DNA from: Beijerinckia indica subsp. indica ATCC 9039
Lineage (GTDB): Bacteria > Pseudomonadota > Alphaproteobacteria > Rhizobiales > Beijerinckiaceae
Direction: 5' to 3'
DNA length: 64,000 bases
Assembly (NCBI RefSeq): GCF_000019845.1
Contig: NC_010581.1
Coordinates: 2,175,501-2,239,500 of the forward strand
The stretch's first letter is position 1, and every line of letters starts with the position of its first letter. The notes beneath the pieces were generated by a model. That model saw nothing but the letters and a program-made list of their open reading frames with translations, searched no databases and had not been told where the DNA came from. This document shows, piece after piece, positions 8,958 to 18,415 of this stretch. A program made the translations under genes and the position numbers.

Positions 8958-9457
8958 CTTTTTTCCTCCCGCGTCTCGCCCAGATTTTTGTGCATATGCG
9001 TGCGGCCGAGCCATTCCCCCTCGATCTCGACCGTATTGCGATGATCCGCGACGAACCCGTGCTTATCGAAAAAGGGCTTGGCCGTATCGCTGGCCTCGAC
9101 GTCCAGCTTTTTGGCGCCCCGGGCCGCAGCGAGTTTTTCGATCGCGCTGAGAAGCACGCCAGCCACTCCCTGACGGGCGAAATCTGGATGCACATAAAGC
9201 ATATCGAGATCTTCCTTACCCTTGAGACTGATGAACCCCGCAGGGGCACCATCCACAGTCGCGATCAGGGTGAGATTTTGCTGCAATCCTTGCCCGAAAG
9301 CTGCTTCATCATCAGCTTTCGAGGCCCAGGCGGCGCATTGCGCTTCATCATAATCCTCGGCGGCCAGTTCCTCGATACTGGCTTGAAACAAGCCCGCCAA
9401 AACCGGCGCATCCGAGGGCAAATAGGGACGCAAAGCGGGAGCCGGCGCGGCGCTCAT
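8954..9457 (-). CDS. GNAT family N-acetyltransferase
   Basis: A 167-residue single-domain acetyltransferase. The acetyl-CoA-binding motif A is LYVHPDFARQGVAGVLL (about residues 92-108), followed by motif B near KPFFDKHGF, in which Phe/Tyr-type residues usually protonate CoA. The substrate is unknown; the family resembles YafP/ElaA-like small-molecule acetyltransferases. Its ATG overlaps the cysS stop and its stop overlaps the cimA start, both as ATGA, so the three genes form one translationally coupled unit. Confidence 0.88.
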   Translation of the reverse strand: MSAAPAPALRPYLPSDAPVLAGLFQASIEELAAEDYDEAQCAAWASKADDEAAFGQGLQQNLTLIATVDGAPAGFISLKGKEDLDMLYVHPDFARQGVAGVLLSAIEKLAAARGAKKLDVEASDTAKPFFDKHGFVADHRNTVEIEGEWLGRTHMHKNLGETREEKR

Positions 9458-10830
9458 CGTTTCGCCTCCCAGCTCGTCGTGCCGTCTTTATTATCCTTGA
9501 GTACAATTCCATAAGACGCGAGCACGTCACGAAGATGGTCAGATTTCGGCCAATTCTTTGCCGCCCTAGCCTCTTCTCTTTCTTTTATTAAGTCCTCAAA
9601 TGTTACGTTTTCAACTGTGAAACTTGCTGGTTTCCAATTCTTCCACTTCTCAAGAGATTGGTCGAATAGGCCAAGCAATTTGCCACAAAGTAAGAGATGC
9701 ACACCAGCATAATCAGTCGTTTCCAACGCATCCTTATAAAGGCGCCGTAGGATTGTGATGGCCTCCGGCGTATTCAAATCATCCTGGAGCGCATCACGAA
9801 AAGACGACGGAATACCGGGAATATTATCAGGATTGATTTGATCAAAAGCCCTTGCGACGGGATACCAGCGGTCGAGTTCACGCTGGCTTTCGCGCAGGCT
9901 CGAAAGCGTCCAATCGATCGGCTGGCGATAATGCGTCTTGAGCATGGTGAAACGCACGGTCTCGCCGGGCCAGTCCTTGAGCACATCGCGAATGGTCAGG
10001 AAATTGCCGAGGCTTTTCGACATTTTCTGTCCCTCGACCTGCAAATGACCATTATGCATCCAGACATTGGCCATCACATCATGGCCAAAGGCCGAGCAGG
10101 TCTGGGCGACTTCATTCTCATGGTGCGGAAAGACGAGATCAATGCCGCCGCCGTGAATGTCGAAAACTTCGCCCAAATGTTTCCAGCTCATGGCCGAGCA
10201 TTCGAGATGCCAGCCGGGACGCCCCCGCCCCCAGGGACTTTCCCAGCCGGGTTCCTCAGGCTTGGCCGGTTTCCACAGAACGAAATCGGTCGGTGAACGC
10301 TTATAGGGCGCGACCTCGACGCGCGCACCGGCGATCATATCATCGAGCGGGCGTTTGGAGAGCTTGCCGTAATCCGGCATGGAGGGCACATCGAACAGCA
10401 CATGGCCTTCCGCGATATAGGCATGGCCATTGGCGACGAGCTTTTCGATAATGGCGATCATCTCAGCCATATGCTCGGTGGCGCGCGGCTCGACCGTGGG
10501 CGGCAGGCAGTTCAGGGCCTTAGCGTCCTCATGGAAGATCGCCGTCATTTCATCGGTCAGGACCCGAATATCGATGCCGCGTTCGGCAGCGCGCGCATTG
10601 ATCTTGTCATCGACATCGGTGATGTTGCGGACGTAGCGGACGTGATCGGCGCCATAAAGATCGCGCAGGACGCGGAACAGCAGATCGAAGACGATCAGCA
10701 TGCGGCCATTGCCGATATGGAGGAAATCATAAACCGTCGGGCCACAGGCATAGAGCCGCACATTGGCCGGATCGATCGGCTCAAAAATGTCTTTTTGACG
10801 GGTCAGCGTATTATAGAGCTGCAAAGCCAT
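9454..10830 (-). CDS. cysS: Cysteinyl-tRNA synthetase
   Basis: Charges tRNA-Cys with cysteine. The 458-residue class I synthetase has the zinc Cys in YACGPTVYD, the HIGH-type motif HIGNGR, the zinc ligands around HLECSAMS and HHENE, and [10 protein letters not shown] chose ATG 10830, preceded by GGGGAAAG, rather than the GTG at 10869. The 3' part encoding about residues 360-435 (roughly 9540-9760) is clearly more AT-rich than the rest, although the reading frame is intact and the C-terminal anticodon-binding helices are recognisable. It is the first gene of a cysS-GNAT-cimA operon. Confidence 0.95.
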   Translation of the reverse strand: MALQLYNTLTRQKDIFEPIDPANVRLYACGPTVYDFLHIGNGRMLIVFDLLFRVLRDLYGADHVRYVRNITDVDDKINARAAERGIDIRVLTDEMTAIFHEDAKALNCLPPTVEPRATEHMAEMIAIIEKLVANGHAYIAEGHVLFDVPSMPDYGKLSKRPLDDMIAGARVEVAPYKRSPTDFVLWKPAKPEEPGWESPWGRGRPGWHLECSAMSWKHLGEVFDIHGGGIDLVFPHHENEVAQTCSAFGHDVMANVWMHNGHLQVEGQKMSKSLGNFLTIRDVLKDWPGETVRFTMLKTHYRQPIDWTLSSLRESQRELDRWYPVARAFDQINPDNIPGIPSSFRDALQDDLNTPEAITILRRLYKDALETTDYAGVHLLLCGKLLGLFDQSLEKWKNWKPASFTVENVTFEDLIKEREEARAAKNWPKSDHLRDVLASYGIVLKDNKDGTTSWEAKR

Positions 10831-11075
10831 GACTTTCCCCAAAGCCTGATGGGCCGGGGCGTCGGACACGAACTCGATGAAGAGAACAGGACGGCTCCAG
10901 CCAGCACCCGGCTAGCCGGCATGGGCTAGCCGATCAGAATGGTGCGACAAATGATAATCGAGCGCGTCATGCGTCAACCATGCGCATGGGTGGAGGGTGA
11001 CGTCAAGGGTTTTCAGACGGGTTTGGCAAGCTTTTAGAAGGGCATGGGATTTTGGTTCAGGAGGATGAGGAGCGC

Positions 11076-11243
11076 ATGGGTACAGGTGGCGAAAAAGCAA
11101 ACTCGGAACAGAAGGAGAAGCCTCCATTTGATCCCAAGGCATGGCGAGCGCGGCTCGATGCTCTCGGGGCTGAGGATTTTCTGCCTGAAGGCTTGCCGGA
11201 TGAACCGCCAGTCGAACCAGATGCTTCGATTTCTTTCGACTGA
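11076..11243 (+). CDS. Small conserved-looking hypothetical protein
   Basis: A 55-residue acidic, Pro-rich protein containing FDPKAWRARLDALGAEDFLPEG followed by a run of Pro/Glu. The ATG at 11076 follows GAGGAG with ideal spacing, and the middle block looks like real protein rather than a shadow. There is no membrane segment or Cys. Function unknown; it stands alone between cysS and the accessory island. Confidence 0.5.
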   Translation: MGTGGEKANSEQKEKPPFDPKAWRARLDALGAEDFLPEGLPDEPPVEPDASISFD

Positions 11244-11649
11244 TTGATCGATGTTTTGTCTTAATATGAATGTCATTATTTTCGCGTTGAGCAAACATCG
11301 GCTGATTCTTGATGAGAGGATACAAATCGAACTCGCGGCCGGGACGAATCTTTTGATTCCCGGGATTATTCTGTTCGAACCGCGTTATGGCAAGGTACCA
11401 ATGTGTATCTGTAGTCACGTTGAATCGCTACAAGCTCGATCGCGTACCTGGGCTGACTGTCACAGATTGGGGATCGTGGCGTCGATACAACTTAGATAGC
11501 AGAGAGACAGATAAATTTCTGGGATTTTCTGCTATGAACTTGTAGATGACCTTGGGTAACAGTCTTTCAATATCTTAAGTTAGTCATAGGCGGCCAGTCC
11601 ACTTTTAGGCCTCATTTACAGATAACAAACACACGATCCGGCTGTCGTG
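11244..11649. other. Non-coding stretch bordering an accessory island
   Basis: About 400 bases with stop codons in all frames and a composition more AT-rich than the flanking housekeeping genes. I see no tRNA, integrase site or clear inverted repeat. It separates cysS and a small ORF from the minus-strand YaaC/NDT-like pair. Confidence 0.4.
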
Positions 11650-12162
11650 TTAAGTGTAAAGCCTCACTGCTTCGACGGCCATCTCGACGCCTGCGTCGAA
11701 ATCCGAATATAGTAGGGTCTTGCGGATAGCAGGCAGCCCTAAGGCCATCAATGAAACGATACCCTCGCCTACCTGCAAGCTATGCGCGCTATGGTCAGGG
11801 TTTTTGTAATGAGCACTTTTAACGCGATTAATTCCGTGATCGCCAATCAGCATAATAATTGGCTTGCCGCCGGTTTCTGCGATTTGAAGCTCAATCCCGA
11901 GACCTGTGGACGGAAAACTGGCATCGGCCACGATTAAGTCAGCCTCCTCTACCATTCGCCGATCCCAATCATAGCAGAGCGCTGCCTGATCGCTTTTCGG
12001 CTTGAAGGCTAATTGAGGGTCGCTATCGACCAAGGCATATTTGACGGTTTCTACTGTTGGTAGAGAGTGAAGAGAGGCGGCAAGCTTGTGAAGAAAGGCA
12101 ACATAACAGACAAAGATTTCTCTGGGCACATGCGTAAGACCGCAAGCGACATAAATGTTCAT
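11650..12162 (-). CDS. Nucleoside 2-deoxyribosyltransferase-like protein
   Basis: A 170-residue single-domain protein of the nucleoside 2-deoxyribosyltransferase superfamily, which cleaves or exchanges N-glycosidic bonds of (deoxy)nucleosides or nucleotides. The evidence is the N-terminal IYVACGL strand, EEADLIVADAS, and STGLGIELQIAE with Glu91 at the position of the family's catalytic glutamate. The ATG at 12162 is preceded by GAGGT; a TTG at 12177 is the alternative. It follows the YaaC-family gene by 11 bases and is surely co-transcribed. A related NDT-like N-glycosidase is the effector of the Eco1 retron system, so a defence or toxin role is possible, but that is inference. Catalysis is not proven. 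Confidence 0.72.
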   Translation of the reverse strand: MNIYVACGLTHVPREIFVCYVAFLHKLAASLHSLPTVETVKYALVDSDPQLAFKPKSDQAALCYDWDRRMVEEADLIVADASFPSTGLGIELQIAETGGKPIIMLIGDHGINRVKSAHYKNPDHSAHSLQVGEGIVSLMALGLPAIRKTLLYSDFDAGVEMAVEAVRLYT

Positions 12163-12173
12163 TATGGACGACC

Positions 12174-13211
12174 TCAAACTGGCATACGGACGTTTGGAAT
12201 CATGACCTGATGTCCAGTCATTTCACAGGCAACTTCGTCCAAGAATTGGGTTCGTGACATCGCAACAAATTCGCTCAACAACCAGTGCTTTTGGCCATTC
12301 AGAAGCGACCCAAGTTCGGAAGGACGGTAGCGGCAAATTTCGCTTAGTCGGTGCATGGCTGCTAGAGTAAGAGTGATTGACTGGCGATCAATCACATAGG
12401 TCCCTTTGGTTTTGAGGTACCACAGTGTTTGCGCACCATTAATGTAGTGGAGGGACCTCCTGAGAGTTCGGTTCAACCCTCGAAGTGCATCAAGTTCTTG
12501 GCCAGTTGGATTGTTGCTCGTAGCCCAATTGATTCTCGCGATGGATGATATCTCCTTGAGGTCATTCGCGTTTATAGCAACCTCCTGAGGCAAGACCTTC
12601 TTAAAAAAGCGCCAATCTGCGTCGTCCACGGGATTGGCCCTGAACCAGACCTCTCCTGTTACGGAATCGCGGACAAATTCTGCACTCTTCAATGGGAGGA
12701 ACCGCTCCTTGCTGCTTGGGTAACTCAGGCAGTAGGTTCGATGGATGAAAACAAGGTTGTATAGAATGTCCTCAAGACTGTGTATTAGAGACCGTTCCCC
12801 CTCGCCAAAATAAGCTGAAAGAGACGGTACAATTCCATTGCTTTTGATTTTAACGCCTTCGTTCTTCAGCAGTACCTTACTCGTAGGTCCTCGCATATTA
12901 TGTGCTGTTACGCCATGCACTGGGCTGAACGTCACCCCTTTAGCAGATAGGAGGGCTTTCGCGGCGTTCATAAAGCAATAGTAAAGCACTAAAGGCGCGG
13001 ATTCGATCGAGAGATTTTGCGACGCTCGGTAAAAGGCTTGGGCCTGCCGCCAATAAAACAGAGCATCGTTGTGATGTTTGCGACGAAGCCATAAATCAAC
13101 ATAGTTGAAGGGATCAGTGGTCAGGATATTCGGAACTTTAAATTGAGCATCACAGACAGCCTTGTGCGGACGCAACGCCTTCATCCCAATTCGGATTGCT
13201 TCTATTGCCAC
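12174..13211 (-). CDS. YaaC-family protein
   Basis: A 345-residue protein matching the YaaC family, named after Bacillus subtilis YaaC, of unknown function. Shared features are the helical YWRQAQAFYRAS segment, a PLVLYYCFMNAAKALL helix, the HGVTAHN motif and the VKIKSNGIV strand that follows it. There are no obvious catalytic residues or membrane segments. The GTG start at 13211 has AAGGG upstream. The family's usual N-terminal region (a Trp-Leu...Tyr-Ser block) is missing from this ORF, but something similar occurs in an overlapping frame just upstream (13150-13413). The gene lies in an AT-richer island and forms a two-gene unit with the NDT-like gene downstream. Confidence 0.72.
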   Translation of the reverse strand: MAIEAIRIGMKALRPHKAVCDAQFKVPNILTTDPFNYVDLWLRRKHHNDALFYWRQAQAFYRASQNLSIESAPLVLYYCFMNAAKALLSAKGVTFSPVHGVTAHNMRGPTSKVLLKNEGVKIKSNGIVPSLSAYFGEGERSLIHSLEDILYNLVFIHRTYCLSYPSSKERFLPLKSAEFVRDSVTGEVWFRANPVDDADWRFFKKVLPQEVAINANDLKEISSIARINWATSNNPTGQELDALRGLNRTLRRSLHYINGAQTLWYLKTKGTYVIDRQSITLTLAAMHRLSEICRYRPSELGSLLNGQKHWLLSEFVAMSRTQFLDEVACEMTGHQVMIPNVRMPV

Positions 13212-13413
13212 AGCCTACCCTTCTGAGCGCGCGTCCCGACATCGTTACCAAATCGTACAAGCTTGGATCATAAACGAATGGCCAGTTTTGGGAATCAGCC
13301 GGTGTATCCAGAATGCCCGCATTGGGACACGAAACGGTAGTTGAACAGATCCTTTCGAAGATCGTCAATTGGCTATAGTAGATCCCGAACAAACCCCACT
13401 TTCTTTCATACAT
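13150..13413 (-). CDS. Short ORF overlapping the YaaC-family start; possible displaced N-terminus
   Basis: An 87-residue ORF whose ATG follows a GGAAGAGAGAG purine run. It begins KWGLFGIYYSQ, loosely like the start of YaaC proteins, and overlaps the 5' end of the YaaC-family ORF by 62 bases in another frame. Either it is a separate small gene of the island, or a frameshift has split a longer YaaC protein, or it is chance. I cannot decide between these from the sequence alone. Confidence 0.35.
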   Translation of the reverse strand: MYERKWGLFGIYYSQLTIFERICSTTVSCPNAGILDTPADSQNWPFVYDPSLYDLVTMSGRALRRVGCGNRSNPNWDEGVASAQGCL

Positions 13414-13579
13414 ACTCTCTCTTCCCACAAACTTTTAGCATGTCAAGAGAGGGTTACTCGCATGATATTCGACGGGGCTTAAAAAGTAATACTTTATCCT
13501 CATTATTACAAGAGAAAAGCAGCAAACTGGTCTTCGCCATATAGGTAAGCCAAATCTCACCGTCAAACTGAAACCACCC

Positions 13580-14650
13580 ATGAGCAACACCAAACACTCA
13601 TTCGCCCGCTCCCTGCTCGCGCTCAGCCTCATGTCATTGGTGATGACAACCCCCCTGGCAGAAGCCTGTACACGGGCGGTGTTTCTCGGGCAAGATGGCC
13701 AAGTCGTCACGGCGCGTTCCATGGATTGGAAGACGGATATCGGCACCAATCTGTGGATCTTTCCGCGCGGCATGGAGCGCAATGGCGAGACGGGGCCGAA
13801 GACTGTTCGCTGGACGTCGAAATATGGCAGCGTCATCGCCTCCGCCTATGATGTCTCGACCTCGGATGGTCTCAATGAGGCAGGTCTTTCGGCCAATCTG
13901 CTTTGGCTGGTCGAGTCCCAATACCCCGCCTTCGACCCGTCCAAGCCGGGGCTCACTATCGCCGCCTGGGCGCAATATGTGCTCGACAATTTCGCCACTG
14001 TGGCCGAGGCCGTGGATGCACTTTCACGCGAGCCTTTCGTGCCGGTGACGGCGGATATTCCAGGAGAGACGCGCCTTGCGACCGTTCACCTTTCCATTTC
14101 CGATGCGACGGGTGACAGCGCCATCATCGAATATGTCAACGGCAAGCAGGTCATTCATCACGATCGCAAATATCAGGTGATGACCAATTCGCCTTTGTTC
14201 GATCAGCAATTGGCATTGGACTCTTATTGGCAGCAGATTGGCGGCACAATCATGCTGCCGGGCACGAACAGGGCGTCCGACCGTTTCGCACGCGCGTCCT
14301 TTTACATCAATGCCATTCCGAAGGATGAGACGCCCAATCGCACTATTGCCAGCGTCTTCAGTGTCATTCGCAACGCATCCGTGCCCTATGGACTGAACAC
14401 GGCCGAGGAGCCCAATATTTCCTCGACACGATGGCGCACCGTCGCGGACCACAAGCGCAAGCTTTATTTCTTTGAATCGGCGCTGACGCCCAATGTCTTC
14501 TGGGTCGATCTCAAAACCATCGACTTCTCGCCGGAAACCGGAAAAGTGCGCAAGCTCGACCTCGGCCCGGAGCAGACCAACATCTTTTCCGGCAATGCAA
14601 CGGAGAATTTCAAGGAAGCCAAGCCATTCAGATTTTTAGGCTTGCCTTGA
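13580..14650 (+). CDS. Secreted linear amide C-N hydrolase (choloylglycine hydrolase family)
   Basis: A 356-residue Ntn-hydrolase of the family containing penicillin V acylase, bile-salt hydrolase and some acyl-homoserine-lactone acylases. A 29-residue signal peptide ends in AEA, immediately followed by CTRAVF. Export cleavage therefore would expose Cys30 as the N-terminal nucleophile, as the mechanism requires. Other family features are SMDWKTD (Arg/Asp after strand 2) and GLNEAGLSANLLWL. It is probably periplasmic. The natural amide substrate cannot be predicted; with no bile-salt context, a penicillin V or N-acyl substrate is likelier. It stands alone and is followed by a triple-hairpin element. 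Confidence 0.88.
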   Translation: MSNTKHSFARSLLALSLMSLVMTTPLAEACTRAVFLGQDGQVVTARSMDWKTDIGTNLWIFPRGMERNGETGPKTVRWTSKYGSVIASAYDVSTSDGLNEAGLSANLLWLVESQYPAFDPSKPGLTIAAWAQYVLDNFATVAEAVDALSREPFVPVTADIPGETRLATVHLSISDATGDSAIIEYVNGKQVIHHDRKYQVMTNSPLFDQQLALDSYWQQIGGTIMLPGTNRASDRFARASFYINAIPKDETPNRTIASVFSVIRNASVPYGLNTAEEPNISSTRWRTVADHKRKLYFFESALTPNVFWVDLKTIDFSPETGKVRKLDLGPEQTNIFSGNATENFKEAKPFRFLGLP

Positions 14651-14674
14651 GCGCCGTGAACAGGCCGTTTTATA

Positions 14675-14782
14675 CCAACGGTCATGATCAAGACCGTTGG
14701 ACCGCTCTTGAATTTTCGCTCTCGCTTTGTAAAAGCGAAAATTCAAGAAAGGAACCAAAGGCCGTTCTTTACGACCTTTGGT
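14675..14782. repeat. Three consecutive hairpins between convergent genes
   Basis: Three inverted repeats lie back to back: CCAACGGTC 14675-14683 with GACCGTTGG 14692-14700; a 15-base stem 14706-14720 with 14734-14748 (AGCGAAAATTCAAGA on the right); and ACCAAAGG 14754-14761 with CCTTTGGT 14775-14782. They fill the gap between a plus-strand hydrolase gene and the end of the minus-strand methyltransferase gene. They could act as a bidirectional terminator or be a genome-wide REP-type intergenic repeat; only one copy is visible in this window. Confidence 0.7.
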
Positions 14783-14783
14783 A

Positions 14784-16076
14784 TTATTCACGCGTCAATT
14801 CCACCACATAGAAACCATCGGTCCCGCTTGTCCTCGGCGTCAGCCGCAAACCCGGTCCCAACGTCGAGGCGAAATCGGCCAGCATCGGAAGACCAGCCTC
14901 CCGCGCCATGTCTCCCGCTGGCCTTGCTTGAAAACCGGCGTTCTCCTTCAAGAAATCCGTAATCCGGTCTTCGTTCTCTTCGGCCAGGACCGAGCAGGTC
15001 GCATACACAATCCGCCCGCCCGGCTTTACATAGCGGGCGGCCGTGGCGAGGGTTTCATTCTGTTGCTTGATCCGTTCTTCCAGCGCACCCGGTCTGATCC
15101 GCCATTTGGCGTCGGGGTTGCGCCGCCATGTGCCCGTGCCTGTACACGGCGCATCGACGAAAACGAGATCGCAGCGTCCTTCCAAATCATCGAGCTTTGC
15201 CACACGGCCGCGCGGCGCGCGCACCTGCACATTGCGCACGTCAGCGCGTTTGAGCCTTTCATGGATCGGCGCGAGCCTGCGGCCATCATTGTCGCTCGCA
15301 TAAATCTGGCCCTTATTGTTCATCAAGGCTGCCAGAGCCAGGGTCTTGCCGCCGCCACCGGCGCATAAGTCCAGAACCTGTTCCCCCGGCTTGGCATGGG
15401 CGAGAAGCGCGGCGAGTTGCGAGCCTTCGTCCTGCACCTCGACCAGACCTTTGACGTAAGCCGCCTCGGCCACAAGCGGCGCGGCGCGGCCATCAGGCAA
15501 AAGCGGCAGGCGCAGGCCGAAGGGCGAATAAGGTGTGGGTTCTGGCTTGAGATGGGCCAAGGCTTTGATCGCCTTGGCGCGATCCCCTTTCAGCAGATTG
15601 ACGCGCAGATCAAGCGGCGCACGGGCGGCAAGCGCCTCGCCTTCCGCCGCCGCCAGGGCGCCGAAGACGCGCTGAAAGGCGGGTTCCAGCCATTGCGGGA
15701 AGTCGCCCGCGACAGAGGCCGGCGCATCATCGAGAGTGCCATCACGATAGCGCTGCTTTTCCGCATCGCTCAAAAGAGCCGGCGCATGGCCCTCGCCACT
15801 GAACAAAGCTTCGACGGCATCCAGAGGCAGGCCTTGCACCTGCCGCAAGGACCCAAGCAAAACCGCGCGGGGAGTGTCCTCGCCCATGATCCAGGCCGAT
15901 GACGCCTTGCGCCGCAAGGCGTCATAGACGAGGCCCGCAATGGCGGCGCGATCCTTCGATCCAGCGAAACGATGGGCAAGGCCCCAATCTTTTACGGCAT
16001 CGGCAGCAGGGCGGCGGCGGGTTTCAATGTCAGCGAGAATTTCAATCGCGGCGCTCAGACGGGCGGCAGGTATCAT
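14784..16076 (-). CDS. RsmB/NOP-family RNA cytosine-C5 methyltransferase
   Basis: Transfers methyl from SAM to C5 of cytosine in RNA, probably 16S rRNA as in E. coli RsmB. The 430-residue length matches RsmB, with a NusB-like helical N-terminal domain (about 1-130) and a Rossmann methyltransferase domain. Motif I is LDLCAGGGGKTLAL, motif IV DAPCTGTGTW and motif VI ATCSVL, the last two giving the pair of Cys used in release and catalysis. Its ATG shares one base with the stop of the MAPEG gene, which follows guaB by six bases, so guaB-MAPEG-methyltransferase is one operon. Confidence 0.9.
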   Translation of the reverse strand: MIPAARLSAAIEILADIETRRRPAADAVKDWGLAHRFAGSKDRAAIAGLVYDALRRKASSAWIMGEDTPRAVLLGSLRQVQGLPLDAVEALFSGEGHAPALLSDAEKQRYRDGTLDDAPASVAGDFPQWLEPAFQRVFGALAAAEGEALAARAPLDLRVNLLKGDRAKAIKALAHLKPEPTPYSPFGLRLPLLPDGRAAPLVAEAAYVKGLVEVQDEGSQLAALLAHAKPGEQVLDLCAGGGGKTLALAALMNNKGQIYASDNDGRRLAPIHERLKRADVRNVQVRAPRGRVAKLDDLEGRCDLVFVDAPCTGTGTWRRNPDAKWRIRPGALEERIKQQNETLATAARYVKPGGRIVYATCSVLAEENEDRITDFLKENAGFQARPAGDMAREAGLPMLADFASTLGPGLRLTPRTSGTDGFYVVELTRE

Positions 16077-16513
16077 CAGATCTCAATGGGTGGGGAGAGG
16101 AACAAACGCACCGCGAAGAAAGCCCACATCAACAACAGGATGGAACTGCCAACGGCAAACCAATTGCCGCGCGAGGTGCCGTGATTCGAGGTCGTATGCA
16201 CATAAGCATGCATGAGCCGCGAAACAACGAAACACCATTCGAGGACAACGAAGGTGAGATCAGCCTTGCGGGCGAGGATCACCAGGGGAACCAGAGCCAG
16301 AAACAGAACCGGCATCTGGAACTGATTGTTATAGGCATTGCCGATCTGTCGTGACAGCAGGGGCAAGGGCTCCTGCTGTCCAAGCGCAATATCCTTGAAA
16401 CGAAGCGCGCCGCTCTTGAACAATTTCTGCCGGTCGGCGACCATCCACAGAAGCAGAAAGGTCATCAATCCGAACTGCACGAAAACCGGCAGAAGAACGG
16501 CTTGCAAGGTCAT
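16076..16513 (-). CDS. MAPEG family membrane protein
   Basis: A 145-residue protein with four predicted transmembrane helices (about 5-25, 68-85, 88-105, 117-138) and the MAPEG-type segment SRQIGNAYNNQFQMPVLF followed by SRLMHAYVHTTSNH. MAPEG proteins are trimeric membrane proteins related to microsomal glutathione transferases; many bacterial members have no known substrate. It sits between guaB and the RNA methyltransferase with almost no intergenic space, so it is co-transcribed with both. Confidence 0.85.
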   Translation of the reverse strand: MTLQAVLLPVFVQFGLMTFLLLWMVADRQKLFKSGALRFKDIALGQQEPLPLLSRQIGNAYNNQFQMPVLFLALVPLVILARKADLTFVVLEWCFVVSRLMHAYVHTTSNHGTSRGNWFAVGSSILLLMWAFFAVRLFLSPPIEI

Positions 16514-16519
16514 GGCGCG

Positions 16520-18169
<1,650 letters not shown>

Positions 18170-18415
18170 TCAGCGCGCGTCGATTGAGTTTTTCTGGATG
18201 ATACATGTCCTATTTCTCGACGGTCAGGCTTGCGACCATCGACGGGGTCTATTCTGTTATCCATTTGTTTTATAGCCCTTTTGCCTCTAGAGGATGAATT
18301 CCAAAAAAAGGCCGGATGCAGTAGTGCACGGGTACAGAATATCGGACGTTTAAATCGAATCCTGTCCGACGCTCTCAAATCGTTGAAAAAGCATCAAATG
18401 GCCTAGGGGAGGTCT

